Shown: piece by piece, positions 18,908 to 28,539 of the stretch
How the letters are laid out: each line of letters opens with the position of its first letter
Numbering within the stretch: the first letter of the stretch is position 1
Origin: Maribacter aquimaris
GTDB taxonomy: Bacteria; Bacteroidota; Bacteroidia; Flavobacteriales; Flavobacteriaceae
Direction of reading: 5' to 3'
DNA: 64,000 nt
Assembly: GCF_014596745.1 (NCBI RefSeq)
Contig: NZ_JABTCF010000001.1
Span: 914,277-978,276, forward strand
Notes under the pieces: model-generated
Database searches by the model: none
What the model was told of the DNA's origin: nothing
What the model saw: the letters and a program-made list of their open reading frames with translations, nothing else
Program-made: the position numbers and the translations under genes

Positions 18908-21403
18908 TTATTCCTTTTTGACAAGAACTATCTCTTGTCCTAGTTGTGTTGGAATGTCATACAGGTATGTAGGCCTTAAGGCTACTTTACCTAATGTTGC
19001 CGATTCAGATATTAAAGGCTTCATGATTTCCGGCACTTGATAGAACGGATTTTTATTCACACCAGTAGCCGAAGGAACCTCTTTTTGATCGGCATAAACC
19101 AATTCGTTATAGGCACGTATTCGACAATTGCCGCCTAAATTCGATTTGATAACCGCTTTTGTCAGTTCTCCATTCTCCCATTCCATAGCTATAATTTCAA
19201 AACCTCCTCTAGCCCGAAGCCCTTTTACGTTACCATCTTTCCATACATCCGGAAGCGCCGGAATCAAATGAATAGCCCCATCATGACTTTGCACCAACAT
19301 TTCGGTTAAACCGGAAGTAAACCCAAAATTACCATCGATTTGAAATGGCGGATGCGCATCGAACATATTCGCATACGTACCGCCTCCTTTGGGTGAATCC
19401 GGGCGGCCTACCAGTTTAATCTGATCCCCCATTAATGTGTATGCATGGTTCCCATCCAATAAACGGGCCCACAAATTGATTTTCCAGTTCATCGACCAGC
19501 CAGTTGATGGATCTCCACGATATATCAATACATTTTTCGCTGCCTGGTATAATTCAGGAGTCCGGAAAGGAGATATTTGATTGGATGGATACAATCCATA
19601 TAAATGTGAAACATGTCGGTGTTTGTCTTCTGGGGAATCCCAATCCTTTATCCATTCCTGTAACTGGCTATATTGACCAATTTGCATGGGAGCAAGTTTA
19701 GGAATCGTAGTTTCAATTTTCTGAATTAAATCGGCGTCAATATTCAATAATCGGGCTGCCTGTTCTGTTTTAGTAAGTATGTCAAAAACCAATTGATTAT
19801 CAAGTGTAGTTCCGGCAGAAAGACCCACTTTATTTTTACGATAACTTGGAGCATTTTCCGGAGACATCGAAGGGGACATGACCAACCATCCATTTTCCGG
19901 TTCTTCAGTTAAAAAGCTCAAACAAAATTCTGTAGCACCTTTCATGGCAGGATATACAGAACGCAAATAATCCAAATCACCATTGAACATATATTGTTCC
20001 CAAAGGTGTTGGCTTAACCATGTGCCCCCCGTTGGCCAAACACCCCAAGAACCATCCACGGGGCCAGTAATACGCCATAAATCAGTATTGTGGTGCAGTA
20101 CCCAACCATCGGCCCCATACATTACTTGTGCAGTCTCTTTCCCTGTAACGGAAAGTTCTTTCACCATTCTTATTAAAGGCTCATGCATTTCACTAAGATT
20201 AGTTACTTCCGCAGGCCAATAATTCATTTCGGTATTGATATTTGTCGTGTAGGCACTTTTCCAAGGAGGCATCAATTCATTGCACCAAAGTCCTTGAAGG
20301 TTTGCCGGCTGCCCACCCGGTTGTGAAGATGAAATAAGCAAGTAGCGTCCAAATTGGAAATACAACGCTGCCAATGCTGGATCGTTTCCTTGACTGAATT
20401 GTTTGATCCTAACATCTGTCGGGTTATTGATCGAATCGGTTTGCCCTAAATCAAGTGCTACCCTATTAAAATATTTTTCATAATAGGAAGTATGGTCCCT
20501 AAACAACTGTTTAAAACCCTTCTTTTCAGCAACTTCGATATAATCACTTGCCTTTTTATGGGGGTTGGCACTAATATCACGGTAATTAACGAAATTGGTC
20601 GCTATTGCGATATAAAGCATTGCGCTATTGGCATTGGTAACGGTTAAAACACTATCGTTTGAAATAACTTTTCCTCCTTCGGGAACAATCTTTAACCTAG
20701 ATTGGAACTCAACCTGTCCCTTTATCGGTATGCCGTTTTTAATGCGTTTACTGACGTGATCGCTACCGAAACCGATCATTTTCAACACCGCATTACCCTC
20801 AGTAGAAACGGTAACCTTTGCGGGTGCAGGGCGTTCCATAGTCGCTGAAAAATTGATTTGTCCTTTTTTACTAGCGGTTAACCTTATGACAACAACCTGA
20901 TCGGTGAATGAAGTGATTATTTGTTGCTTAAAATCCACTCCTCCCACAGAATAGCTAGTGGTATTTACCGCCTTCCCAAGATCGAGTGAACGGTGGTAGT
21001 CCGTATAGTTTTCATGGTTTAAAAAATGAAGTTTTAGATTGCCCACGGTTTCATAAGGCATCCCATGTGATATTTGGGAAACGAAATTTGAATTCGCTAA
21101 ATTACGTGCTTCCTTATATTTCCCAGAATATAACAGATTCCGAATATCACTTAAAGACCCTTTCGCCTTGGGATTATCGTTACGGTGTGGGCCTCCTGCC
21201 CAAAGTGTATTCTCATTTAGCTGAATATTTTCATTTACAGGGTTACCGAAAACCATGGCTCCCAATCGTCCATTCCCTAAGGGCAAGGCTTCATTCCAAT
21301 CCGCTGCCGGGGCAGTATACCAAAGTTGTAATGCTTCCTTTTCTTGGGCATAACAACCCACAATTACCAGAAATACAGAAATAATACTCGTAATAAATTT
21401 CAT
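18908..21403 (-). CDS. GH95 family alpha-L-fucosidase (or alpha-L-galactosidase)
   Basis: 831 residues with an N-terminal export signal (FITSIISVFLVIVGCYAQ; Cys gives a possible lipobox). GH95 landmarks in order: LWYTAPAADWNEALPLGNGR, LGAMVFGNP, NENTLWAGGPH, TNINTEMNYWPAEVTNL, GWVLHHNTDLWR, and HLYGLYPSNQISP followed by FQIDGNFGFTSGLTEML. The (alpha/alpha)6 barrel and flanking sandwiches appear complete, and the length is normal for the family. GH95 enzymes release terminal L-fucose or L-galactose by inversion. With fucI, fucP and aldA nearby, fucose is the probable product. It sits between the IS3/GH97 remnants and the esterase gene. Confidence 0.93.
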   Translation of the reverse strand: MKFITSIISVFLVIVGCYAQEKEALQLWYTAPAADWNEALPLGNGRLGAMVFGNPVNENIQLNENTLWAGGPHRNDNPKAKGSLSDIRNLLYSGKYKEARNLANSNFVSQISHGMPYETVGNLKLHFLNHENYTDYHRSLDLGKAVNTTSYSVGGVDFKQQIITSFTDQVVVIRLTASKKGQINFSATMERPAPAKVTVSTEGNAVLKMIGFGSDHVSKRIKNGIPIKGQVEFQSRLKIVPEGGKVISNDSVLTVTNANSAMLYIAIATNFVNYRDISANPHKKASDYIEVAEKKGFKQLFRDHTSYYEKYFNRVALDLGQTDSINNPTDVRIKQFSQGNDPALAALYFQFGRYLLISSSQPGGQPANLQGLWCNELMPPWKSAYTTNINTEMNYWPAEVTNLSEMHEPLIRMVKELSVTGKETAQVMYGADGWVLHHNTDLWRITGPVDGSWGVWPTGGTWLSQHLWEQYMFNGDLDYLRSVYPAMKGATEFCLSFLTEEPENGWLVMSPSMSPENAPSYRKNKVGLSAGTTLDNQLVFDILTKTEQAARLLNIDADLIQKIETTIPKLAPMQIGQYSQLQEWIKDWDSPEDKHRHVSHLYGLYPSNQISPFRTPELYQAAKNVLIYRGDPSTGWSMNWKINLWARLLDGNHAYTLMGDQIKLVGRPDSPKGGGTYANMFDAHPPFQIDGNFGFTSGLTEMLVQSHDGAIHLIPALPDVWKDGNVKGLRARGGFEIIAMEWENGELTKAVIKSNLGGNCRIRAYNELVYADQKEVPSATGVNKNPFYQVPEIMKPLISESATLGKVALRPTYLYDIPTQLGQEIVLVKKE

Positions 21404-21488
21404 CTATCTTCAATTATATAGTTATTTTAAAAATGGGTTAGTATGCTACTCCCCATATGTAATGCAGTTTAAAGATATTTATTATTAC

Positions 21489-22027
21489 TTATGATGCCAT
21501 TTTTTTAGCGTTATAAATTTGATCGGGCACAACTTTTCCTATTTCTGTATGTCTTCTTTTTTTATTGTAGAACTCGATATATTCCTTTATCATTTGATAT
21601 AGATTCAGCCCTCCGTTCGGAGGATTAAGATATATCTTTACATATTTGATCGACTTCCAGAAACGCTCGATGTAAATGTTATCCAAGGCCCTTCCCTTAC
21701 CGTCCATGGATATTTGGATGTTATTTCACTTAAGTACATCGATATATTGGGTACTTGTGTATTGAGACCTCTGATCGGAGTTGTGTATCTCCGGAGCCCC
21801 GTATTTGGCAATGGTGTCCTCCAAGAGGTCTATGCACCACTCTTTGTCCATTGAATTTGAAATACTCCAATTAAGGATCTTTCTACTGTGTACATCAATT
21901 ATGGCATTCATGTACATAAAGCCCCGCAACTTGGGAATATAAGTGATATCGGTATGCCAGAGCTGATCGGGGCGTTCTATTTTAAGGTCCTTTAGCAGAT
22001 AAGGGTAGCGGACTGAATATGCAAACC
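21489..22027 (-). mobile_element. IS3-family transposase remnant (IS150-like OrfB, inactive)
   Basis: Two adjoining frames encode the integrase core of an IS3-type OrfB. The first Asp is in LWHTDITYIPKLRGF, the second in HNSDQRSQYTS, and the Glu in ALDNIYIERFWKSIKY, with a C-terminal YIEFYNKKRRHTEIG. A stop (TAA at about 21726-21728) interrupts the frame between DVLK and NNIQISMDGKGRALDN. OrfA and the N-terminal half of OrfB are absent: the protein starts at RYPYLLKDLKIERPDQ, directly joined to GH97 sequence. I found no terminal inverted repeats. The element is dead and marks a deletion junction. Confidence 0.88.
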
Positions 22028-23535
22028 GTTTTACCAATTGGGAGGCATGGGATCCCATTTCATTAACCCTGCTACTATAATAACAAACCGTATTATCGGA
22101 AGCACCTGCAAGGCTACGGGTAAACATACTGATCAACATATGGTCGTTGGGAACGGTTTCCTCATCGCCGCGAATGCCTTCTTGGGTCAGTAGGTTAGGG
22201 GATACGTCCTTGAAAACCATATAGGTCTGTACTCATCATGTACATCAACGATTATTTGATAGTCTGCTCCTTTTTTAATGGCCTCATGTAGCCATGCTGT
22301 CGCTTCCTGATCACCTACACGGACAAAACCAAACTTAATCCCTGCGATTCCCCATTCCTTGAACAATGGCAACACCTTATCCAACTATTTTTCTAAAGCT
22401 CTACGGTTTACATACAACATTACTTTAGCCCCTTTTCCTTTAGCATACTTACAAATAGCCTCAATATCAAAAGGACCTTTAGAACGTCTTAGGTCTAAAG
22501 TAACCGTAGATGCATCGGAAGCATTGTCCATTTCGTTACCATACCAACCAGCATCAAAATGTACATATTGCATATGGTGACCCGCAACAAAATCTAAAGC
22601 GGTAAAACCACCTTTAGTAGTTAATGTTCCTTCACGAAGTGCCTTTCCCAGAGTTATCCAAGATTCGTCCAGGATTTTTGATGGATCGTTTAAATTTTGA
22701 ACGATATAATTGTTTTCTAATAATTCGCCATGGGTTTTACCCATCATTACTACCCGTCAGGGTGATTGGAATGGTAATTTTTTATGCACTTTGGTCCCCT
22801 CGATTTTTCTTTCGGCAATAACAGCTCGCAAAATGGTATCCTGTTTTTGTTGACCTATTTTACCGTCCAGACTTGCAACAATACTATACTTAGAGGATGT
22901 TCCTTTATTGAAACTCAATCCGGCATAATCCACCAATTAGCTTTTGTAAGAGCTACCTTTAGACTATCATCCATCTCGATGAGCAAGGGCCGTTCTATTC
23001 CCGATTCTAGATGGCTAAGCGGAATTAATTTGTTCCCCTTAGGCTGTTAACTTACCCGGTTCACGTTTTGGGGTAGACCATACACCATAGTCTTCCTTAA
23101 AATTAAAATGTATTTTTTCTTCCAACCCAATTTCAGATATGTTTTGTTGTTCAGGAATTTCATAGGCAAAGGCAATACCTTCGTTATTCGCCCTTTCAAT
23201 AATATTAATTTGGAATCCTCCCAATTTCAAATGAATTTTTGTTTGATTGTAATGCTCTGGAATAGTACTTAATTCGCTGAAATCAGAATGCCATTCGTTA
23301 TTCACTGTGGAATTTTCCGCTTTTAATACGGACAAACCACCCGATAAATCCACTTCATTGAAAAAAGCTCTAATACCGAAGGCATGGCCACTTCCTGATC
23401 ATTATATTTTATGGAACGTAATTGCATCACTCCTATTATCGCTTAAAAAAGTGATTGTTTTGCTTCTGTCCGGTGATTGTAGTTCAATCACCTTCGATTG
23501 GGTGCATGACAAAAACATCATACATACGATTAGGA
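22028..23535 (-). pseudogene. GH97 family glycoside hydrolase, multiply broken and 3'-truncated
   Basis: GH97 sequence can be followed through several frames. A lipoprotein signal (FLIVCMMFLSC) leads into VIELQSPDRSKTITF, then frameshifts to ENSTVNNEWHSDFSELSTI and GIAFAYEIPEQ. Next come NKLIPLSHLESGIERPLLIE and a stop/frameshift, then FNKGTSSKYSIVASLDGK, another stop, and TLTTKGGFTALDFVAGHHMQ with YVHFDAGWYG. A further stop follows after RRALEK, then LFKEWGIAGIKFGFVRVGDQ with EATAWLHEAI and HDEYRP, a 1-bp frameshift near 22197, and NLLTQEGIRGDEETVPNDH and MGSHASQLVK. The sequence ends at about 22028 in an IS3 remnant. GH97 enzymes act on alpha-glucosides or alpha-galactosides. The N-terminal signal is fused to the sulfatase upstream. 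Confidence 0.85.
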
Positions 23536-24252
23536 ATGCAATTGGTTCATGGGGTTCATGAAAAGCAACCTCAAGAAAAAACGGGTTGTCCCCTTTCTGT
23601 TTTTCCAACCATTGAATCGCCTCGTCAACCACTATTTGACTACTAAAACCTTTTATTTCGCCAACTTCTTCACCATTCCGAACAAAATTCTTGGGATTTT
23701 TATGACTTGGGACCGCATTGTTATGCGTAGCCATCCAATAATCAAAACCAAAATCATTCGGTTGTGGCTGTTGGTCGGAATTAAATCGGGAAGAACAATG
23801 CCATTTACCCACCAAACAGGTTGCATACCCTACAGATTTCAACAAGGCCGAAATGGTAACCTCATTAGCTTGATGATGTACCAAATCCCTATTATCATCG
23901 CTTTTTTTTAGTCCGGGAATAAAATCATACAACCCGCCCTATTTGGACTTCGACCAGTAAGCAATCCAACCAGTGAAGGTGAGTAAACGGGTGCCGAAGC
24001 ATAGAAATTCGTCAGTTTGATCCCATAGGCAGCGAGCTTATCCAAATTTTTCGTTTGAATAATAGGATGCCCAAAGGATGACAAATCACCATACCGCAAA
24101 TCATCGCATAACAATACCATTATATTGGGTTGCTTCGCAATTTCTTCTTGAATAGGTTCGTCCTTTTGTTTCAAAGATGCATCTTTTTACTTGCAAGAAA
24201 CACTTACCAAAACAGTCAGGAGTAGTATGAATTTAATCGTGCTGTACTTCAT
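23536..24252 (-). pseudogene. S1-type sulfatase, catalytically dead and 3'-truncated
   Basis: Start ATG at 24252 gives a lipoprotein signal (KYSTIKFILLLTVLVSVSCK) followed at once by an in-frame TAA, then KDASLKQKDEPIQEE. The sulfatase core continues: PNIMVLLCDDLRYGDLSSFG, and the signature region reads VYSPSLVGLLTGRSPNRAG. The family signature is C/S-x-P-x-R, so both the formylglycine Cys/Ser (now Tyr) and the Arg (now Leu) are lost. A frameshift follows (to YDFIPGLKKSDDNRD), then GKWHCSSR and NPFFLEVAFHEPHEPIA. At 23536 the sequence turns into the GH97 signal peptide. The ancestral enzyme would have desulfated the polysaccharide. Confidence 0.85.
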
Positions 24253-25075
24253 TTGTATTTGATTCAAAAAAATCATTAAAAAACAGCATTTGATACTTGA
24301 TGGAATTTTTCCAGTATGTATTGGTATGTCCTCCGGGACGTTCAATGTAATCGTGTGGAATATTACGTTCCAATAATTTATTGTGTAATCTTTTATTGGC
24401 ATCGTAAAAGAAATCATCGACACCACAATCAAAAAGAAATTTCAGGTTTTTACCATCCAGCAAATGCACCAAATTAATTACGGTATTGTTTTCCCAATTC
24501 CCCTGGTTTTCTGCGTAAGACCCTAATCGTTTGGCTATTTCCCATCGTAAAGGAAAGGGCCTAATATCGACACCCCCACTCATACTTGCGGCAGCACCCC
24601 AAATATCGGTATGCTTAAAAGCCAAATAGAGTGCCCCATGACCCCCCATGCTCAAACCTGCTATGGCCCGGTTTGTATTTTTTGGGATTGTATTGAACGA
24701 TGTATCGATTTCAGAAATAAGTTCTTTGGATATATAGGTCTCATACTGCATTGTAGGATCAATCGGACTATCAAAATACCAACTCGTTTTGTAGCCATCG
24801 GGACAAACGATTATCACATTATACCGATCAGCATAGGTTTTGATGGCAGGGGCTTTCCTTAACCAATCCTTATGATCACCACCTGCTCCATGCAGCAAAT
24901 AAACCACAGAATATCCTTTACCTTTCTTGGAATATGAATCGGGGGTAATAACCACATTTTTAATGTCTTTCCCCATAGACGCACTATGAACCACAAGCGT
25001 ATCGACCCGTGAGGCATAGATAGAAGCCGTTATACTTAAAAACAGGATTAAACCGATTACTTTTTTAACTGACAT
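24233..25075 (-). CDS. Secreted alpha/beta-hydrolase esterase (CE1-like)
   Basis: 280 residues with a signal peptide (KKVIGLILFLSITASIYA). The esterase-D/feruloyl-esterase-like fold shows VVYLLHGAGGDHKDWL (oxyanion region), nucleophile in AIAGLSMGGHGALYLA, an acidic FDCGVDDFF segment and a C-terminal His in RPGGHTNTYWKNS. It likely removes acetyl or aromatic acyl groups from glycans, releasing substrate for the neighbouring hydrolases. Its 3' end overlaps the sulfatase start by 20 bp and its start lies 15 bp after the MFS transporter stop, so it is within the operon. No defects seen. Confidence 0.87.
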   Translation of the reverse strand: MSVKKVIGLILFLSITASIYASRVDTLVVHSASMGKDIKNVVITPDSYSKKGKGYSVVYLLHGAGGDHKDWLRKAPAIKTYADRYNVIIVCPDGYKTSWYFDSPIDPTMQYETYISKELISEIDTSFNTIPKNTNRAIAGLSMGGHGALYLAFKHTDIWGAAASMSGGVDIRPFPLRWEIAKRLGSYAENQGNWENNTVINLVHLLDGKNLKFLFDCGVDDFFYDANKRLHNKLLERNIPHDYIERPGGHTNTYWKNSIKYQMLFFNDFFESNTNEVQHD

Positions 25076-25090
25076 TTATTCTGGTTTTAT

Positions 25091-26419
25091 TTATCGCTTC
25101 TTTAAAATTATTTTTTCCAACTCTTCCAAGGTTTTCCCTTTGGTTTCGGGCATCATAAAGGCTACGAACAGTAACTGTAGCACCATCATTATGGCAAAAC
25201 AGAGAAATACAACTGCGGGGCCAATCATAGGGTTATTGAATAAATAAGGGATTAAGGAAGGAATCAGCGCAGCTAAGATCCAATGGGTCGAACTGCCGAA
25301 AGATTGTCCCGAAGCCCTTAAATGATTGGGGAATATTTCGGATATAAACACCCATATTACAGCACCTTGGCCAACGGCATGGGAGGCTATAAACAAAAAC
25401 AGGAAAATCGGAACCGCCATCCCGGACCAACCAAAAAAGAATGCTGCGGACACCAAGCCCAGTGAAATAATATATCCTACAGAACCGATATACATAAGTG
25501 TTTTTCTCCCTAATCTATCGATCAGAAAAACCCCTAAAAGGGTAAAAATAAGATTGGTAACCCCTATTCCCACACTACTTAACAAAGCCGTGCTTTCACC
25601 AAGACCGGCTTCTTCAAAAATTCTAGGAGCGTAATATAAAAATGCGTTGATTCCTGAAAATTGATTGAAAAAAGCAATTAAAAAAGCCAATGTCAAAGGG
25701 AATCTATATTTCTTCATGAATATATTTTCCTTAATATCCGACTCTTCAGCATCACTATGGAAAGCCAACAATTGCTCTTCAACAGGCATATCGGGATCGA
25801 TAATCGCCAATACTTTTTTAGCCTCTTCAATTTTGTGCTTGGAGTACAACCATCTTGGACTTTTAGGAACCCTGAGGGCAAATAGAATATAAAGCACAGC
25901 CGGAATGGCTTCTACCCCGACCATCCATCGCCAGTCATTCTCACCGATACCGCTCAAAAGGTAATTGGACAGAAATGCAATCATAATTCCAAAAACAATA
26001 TTGAATTGGTACATCGCCACTAATCGTCCCCTATGTTTGGCCGGAGCGATTTCTGAGATATATGCAGGTGCGGCTATGGTTGAAGCCCCAACCCCAATAC
26101 CTCCTATAAAACGAAATATGGCAAATACCCAAGGCCCACTAGCCAATCCCGAACCCACGGCCGAAATAGCAAACAATATACCTATTACGATCAAGGTATT
26201 CTTACGTCCGAATCTGTTTGTAGGTATGCCTCCAAAAATGGCCCCTATTACCGTACCCCAAAGGGCCATACCCATGACCACCCAACCATGAAAAGCATCT
26301 GAAGACTCCCAGAGGGCTTGCAATTTTTTATCCGCCCCGGAAATAACGACAACATCAAATCCAAATAAAAAACCTGCCAGTGCCGCGGTTATGGACCATA
26401 AAATTATTTTCTTGTTCAT
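25091..26419 (-). CDS. MFS sugar porter (XylE/GLUT-type)
   Basis: 442 residues with 12 predicted TM helices. Sugar-porter signatures are present: GFLFGFDVVVISGADK in TM1, TNRFGRKNTL in loop 2-3, an APAKHRGRLVAMYQ segment, PKSPRWL in the central loop, IDRLGRKTLM in loop 8-9, and a C-terminal PETKGKTLEELE. Members import pentoses or hexoses with protons. Specificity cannot be read; a xylose or other neutral sugar released by the cluster is plausible, while fucose has its own permease at 34041. The gene lies between the broken propeller hydrolase and the esterase. Confidence 0.92.
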   Translation of the reverse strand: MNKKIILWSITAALAGFLFGFDVVVISGADKKLQALWESSDAFHGWVVMGMALWGTVIGAIFGGIPTNRFGRKNTLIVIGILFAISAVGSGLASGPWVFAIFRFIGGIGVGASTIAAPAYISEIAPAKHRGRLVAMYQFNIVFGIMIAFLSNYLLSGIGENDWRWMVGVEAIPAVLYILFALRVPKSPRWLYSKHKIEEAKKVLAIIDPDMPVEEQLLAFHSDAEESDIKENIFMKKYRFPLTLAFLIAFFNQFSGINAFLYYAPRIFEEAGLGESTALLSSVGIGVTNLIFTLLGVFLIDRLGRKTLMYIGSVGYIISLGLVSAAFFFGWSGMAVPIFLFLFIASHAVGQGAVIWVFISEIFPNHLRASGQSFGSSTHWILAALIPSLIPYLFNNPMIGPAVVFLCFAIMMVLQLLFVAFMMPETKGKTLEELEKIILKKR

Positions 26420-26462
26420 TTTTATACTGATCTTTGTTGGTTTATAAGTGATTAAAGTTATT

Positions 26463-26931
26463 CTATTGTAATGGAACTACCATATTCCATGTTTTTGTGC
26501 CGTTACCAAAGCCTCCAGGGCCATCCATGCTCGCAAAAAAATATGTGGGTGGGCCTTCCTTTCTCAACAAAAACGAAGGGCGTTCCAACTGCCCTTGCTT
26601 TATGGTTTTGCCATTGTATCGTTTTCGTATATGCCTTAGAATTTTTGTCTATGACCCAATCAATACCGTTTTTTGAATGTACCAAAAGTCCATCGCCTTT
26701 GCCCCTGTTATTTTCCCCTTTGGTCTTTTGCTATCATATGATACCCTTCATCGTCATTCCAAAGGTGGGGTCTTCGATTTCCCCAAAACGCTCCATGGAA
26801 AACAAAGGTTCATCACCTACGACGGTATATTCCCCATCGTATGTGGGAGCTGTTGCCACTCCGATACCCATACCACTATGTTTTATGCCATCGTCCTTAT
26901 AACTTCGCCCCTTAAAGAGTAGCTCCACCAA
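26463..26931 (-). pseudogene. Beta-propeller glycoside-hydrolase-like remnant with frameshifts
   Basis: Protein-like sequence moves through three frames: VELLFKGRSYKDDGIKHSGM and GIGVATAPTYDGEY, then frameshift to WNDDEGYHMIAKDQRGKITG. It shifts again to GDGLLVHSKNGIDWVID and KGRPTHIFF, then to DGPGGFGNGTKTWNMVVPLQ and a natural stop at 26463. The pattern resembles the C-terminal blades of five-bladed propeller hydrolases (GH43/GH117-like), but I cannot name the family. The N-terminal half is missing. It lies 44 bp upstream of the MFS gene, within the operon order. Confidence 0.7.
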
Positions 26932-27075
26932 ACCTTAAAATGGCAAAAAACAGTATGGACAATTTAAAGAAGCAAAATATTTTTATTATTAGATACCGCC
27001 ATTTAAAGCCTAACCATTCCACTAACATTGAAAGTGCCTTAAAAATACCGCTTTAATCAGGGTAATCCTATCGGT

Positions 27076-28386
27076 CTAAAAATATTGTTTCATCAATAAT
27101 GCGGCTCCTAGTGCACTGGCATTTTTTATCGTAGGGAATTCAATTTTTTGTTCCGGCATCATTTGAGTGAGATTTTCAATAAAAATATCGTTTTTGTTGA
27201 AGCCCCCCGTGACGAAAACCTTTTTAAGGTCACTATCTGAATCCAAAATAAGTTGAATACCCTTATATACAAAAAGACTTATTTCGTAAATCAATTGATG
27301 GTATGCCGATTCAAAATTATCGTAATATTTCAATTGGCCCAAATCTGCCATATAATCGTTAGGAACGTTATTCGGAAAAAACACCTGCTTTGCCTCCCCT
27401 ATGATATCTTTACATAATCGTTTGTCCAATGCAACATTAAGAAAGTGATTTACAGGAAGATCAAAATGGGTACAAAATGCTTTTGTATTAATTTCATGAA
27501 CATGCCCTAGAAATTGCATTGACGATTTTACTTGTTGTCTCGACGGCGTCATAAAACACAAACAATTGTTCTTAAGCTGATGCGCGGTTAAGTTTTCCTT
27601 ACTGAACGGATTCATCGCAATGATCCAAGTTCCTGTCGAAAGCAGCACAAAATTCCCATCCCCATTGCTTTCCAATATCGGTATCAAAGACGATGAACTA
27701 TCATGTAAACCTGAACCGACAGCAATAGCGTCCCTTTTGACCTGTGCCATAATCGCCTCTTTGCCATTACAAGGTTCGGGCAGTACAATACCTTCATCCT
27801 TCAACCATGTATGGTATCGCATATTGTCAAAATCCCATATGGCAGTATGTGCCCCCAGCGAAGTGAAATCAGCCGTTACTTCCTTCGTAAACAGGTAACT
27901 TAAATACTGCGGGTAGTGTAAAATCGATGCCACATTTTTCCAAACATTGGGCTTTTTGTTCTTTAGCCATAACATCTGTAGACCAACGTTCAACATGCCA
28001 TACGCCGGAGATGCTGTTTTTCTAGAAAACTCGGCTACCCCCCCATTGGCTTCATATAAAAAGTTATAATCGGCCAGATCCAAAGGTTTCAAGTAATTGT
28101 ATAATGGGGTTAACCGTTTTCCTTTTTTATCCAAATAAACCAAGGAAGCGCCATGTGTGGAAAAATTAATGGCTTTGATCTTATAATGCCCACCAACCTG
28201 TATTTTATGGATTTCCGATAAAATCCATTTTTCAATCGCATCCAAATCATCACAAGGAAAGCCGTCATCATCCGTTACTTCCTCAAATTGAATATAGTTT
28301 TCATATACGACCTCAAAAGATTTATCAAATAAAAATATTTTTTTATTTGTCTTACCAATGTCTATAACTGCAATTACTTTCTTCAC
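27076..28386 (-). CDS. FGGY-family carbohydrate kinase (fuculokinase/rhamnulokinase-like)
   Basis: 436 residues. The N-terminal ATPase lobe begins VIAVIDIGKTNKKIFLFDK (phosphate-1 motif DIGKTN), followed by STHGASLVYLD. The C-terminal lobe has VLLSTGTWIIAMNPF and FVTGGFNKND, with ASALGAALL at the end. It is shorter than typical FGGY kinases (about 470-490). The position just after fucI indicates phosphorylation of L-fuculose to L-fuculose 1-phosphate. The aldolase of this operon is RhaD-like, so rhamnulose is an alternative substrate. The 153-bp gap to fucI contains a hairpin. Confidence 0.85.
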   Translation of the reverse strand: MKKVIAVIDIGKTNKKIFLFDKSFEVVYENYIQFEEVTDDDGFPCDDLDAIEKWILSEIHKIQVGGHYKIKAINFSTHGASLVYLDKKGKRLTPLYNYLKPLDLADYNFLYEANGGVAEFSRKTASPAYGMLNVGLQMLWLKNKKPNVWKNVASILHYPQYLSYLFTKEVTADFTSLGAHTAIWDFDNMRYHTWLKDEGIVLPEPCNGKEAIMAQVKRDAIAVGSGLHDSSSSLIPILESNGDGNFVLLSTGTWIIAMNPFSKENLTAHQLKNNCLCFMTPSRQQVKSSMQFLGHVHEINTKAFCTHFDLPVNHFLNVALDKRLCKDIIGEAKQVFFPNNVPNDYMADLGQLKYYDNFESAYHQLIYEISLFVYKGIQLILDSDSDLKKVFVTGGFNKNDIFIENLTQMMPEQKIEFPTIKNASALGAALLMKQYF

Positions 28387-28410
28387 ACTTAAAAACTTAA
28401 AGATGAAAAA

Positions 28411-28447
28411 GTTCCCCTCTTAATTGTATCTAAATAAGAGGGGGAAA
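28411..28447 (-). terminator. Intercistronic hairpin between fucI and the kinase gene
   Basis: TTCCCCTCTTA pairs with TAAGAGGGGGA across a short A/T loop. It could be a partial terminator or an RNA-stabilising structure that sets the fucI to kinase ratio. There is no strong T tract. Confidence 0.45.
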
Positions 28448-28539
28448 CTTGATCATCGCTTATGGAGGAAATCGGTGCTTAAAAACTAATTCAAACTAAT
28501 ATAACTCAACATATCGCACCTATTTGCTCTCCATATTCC

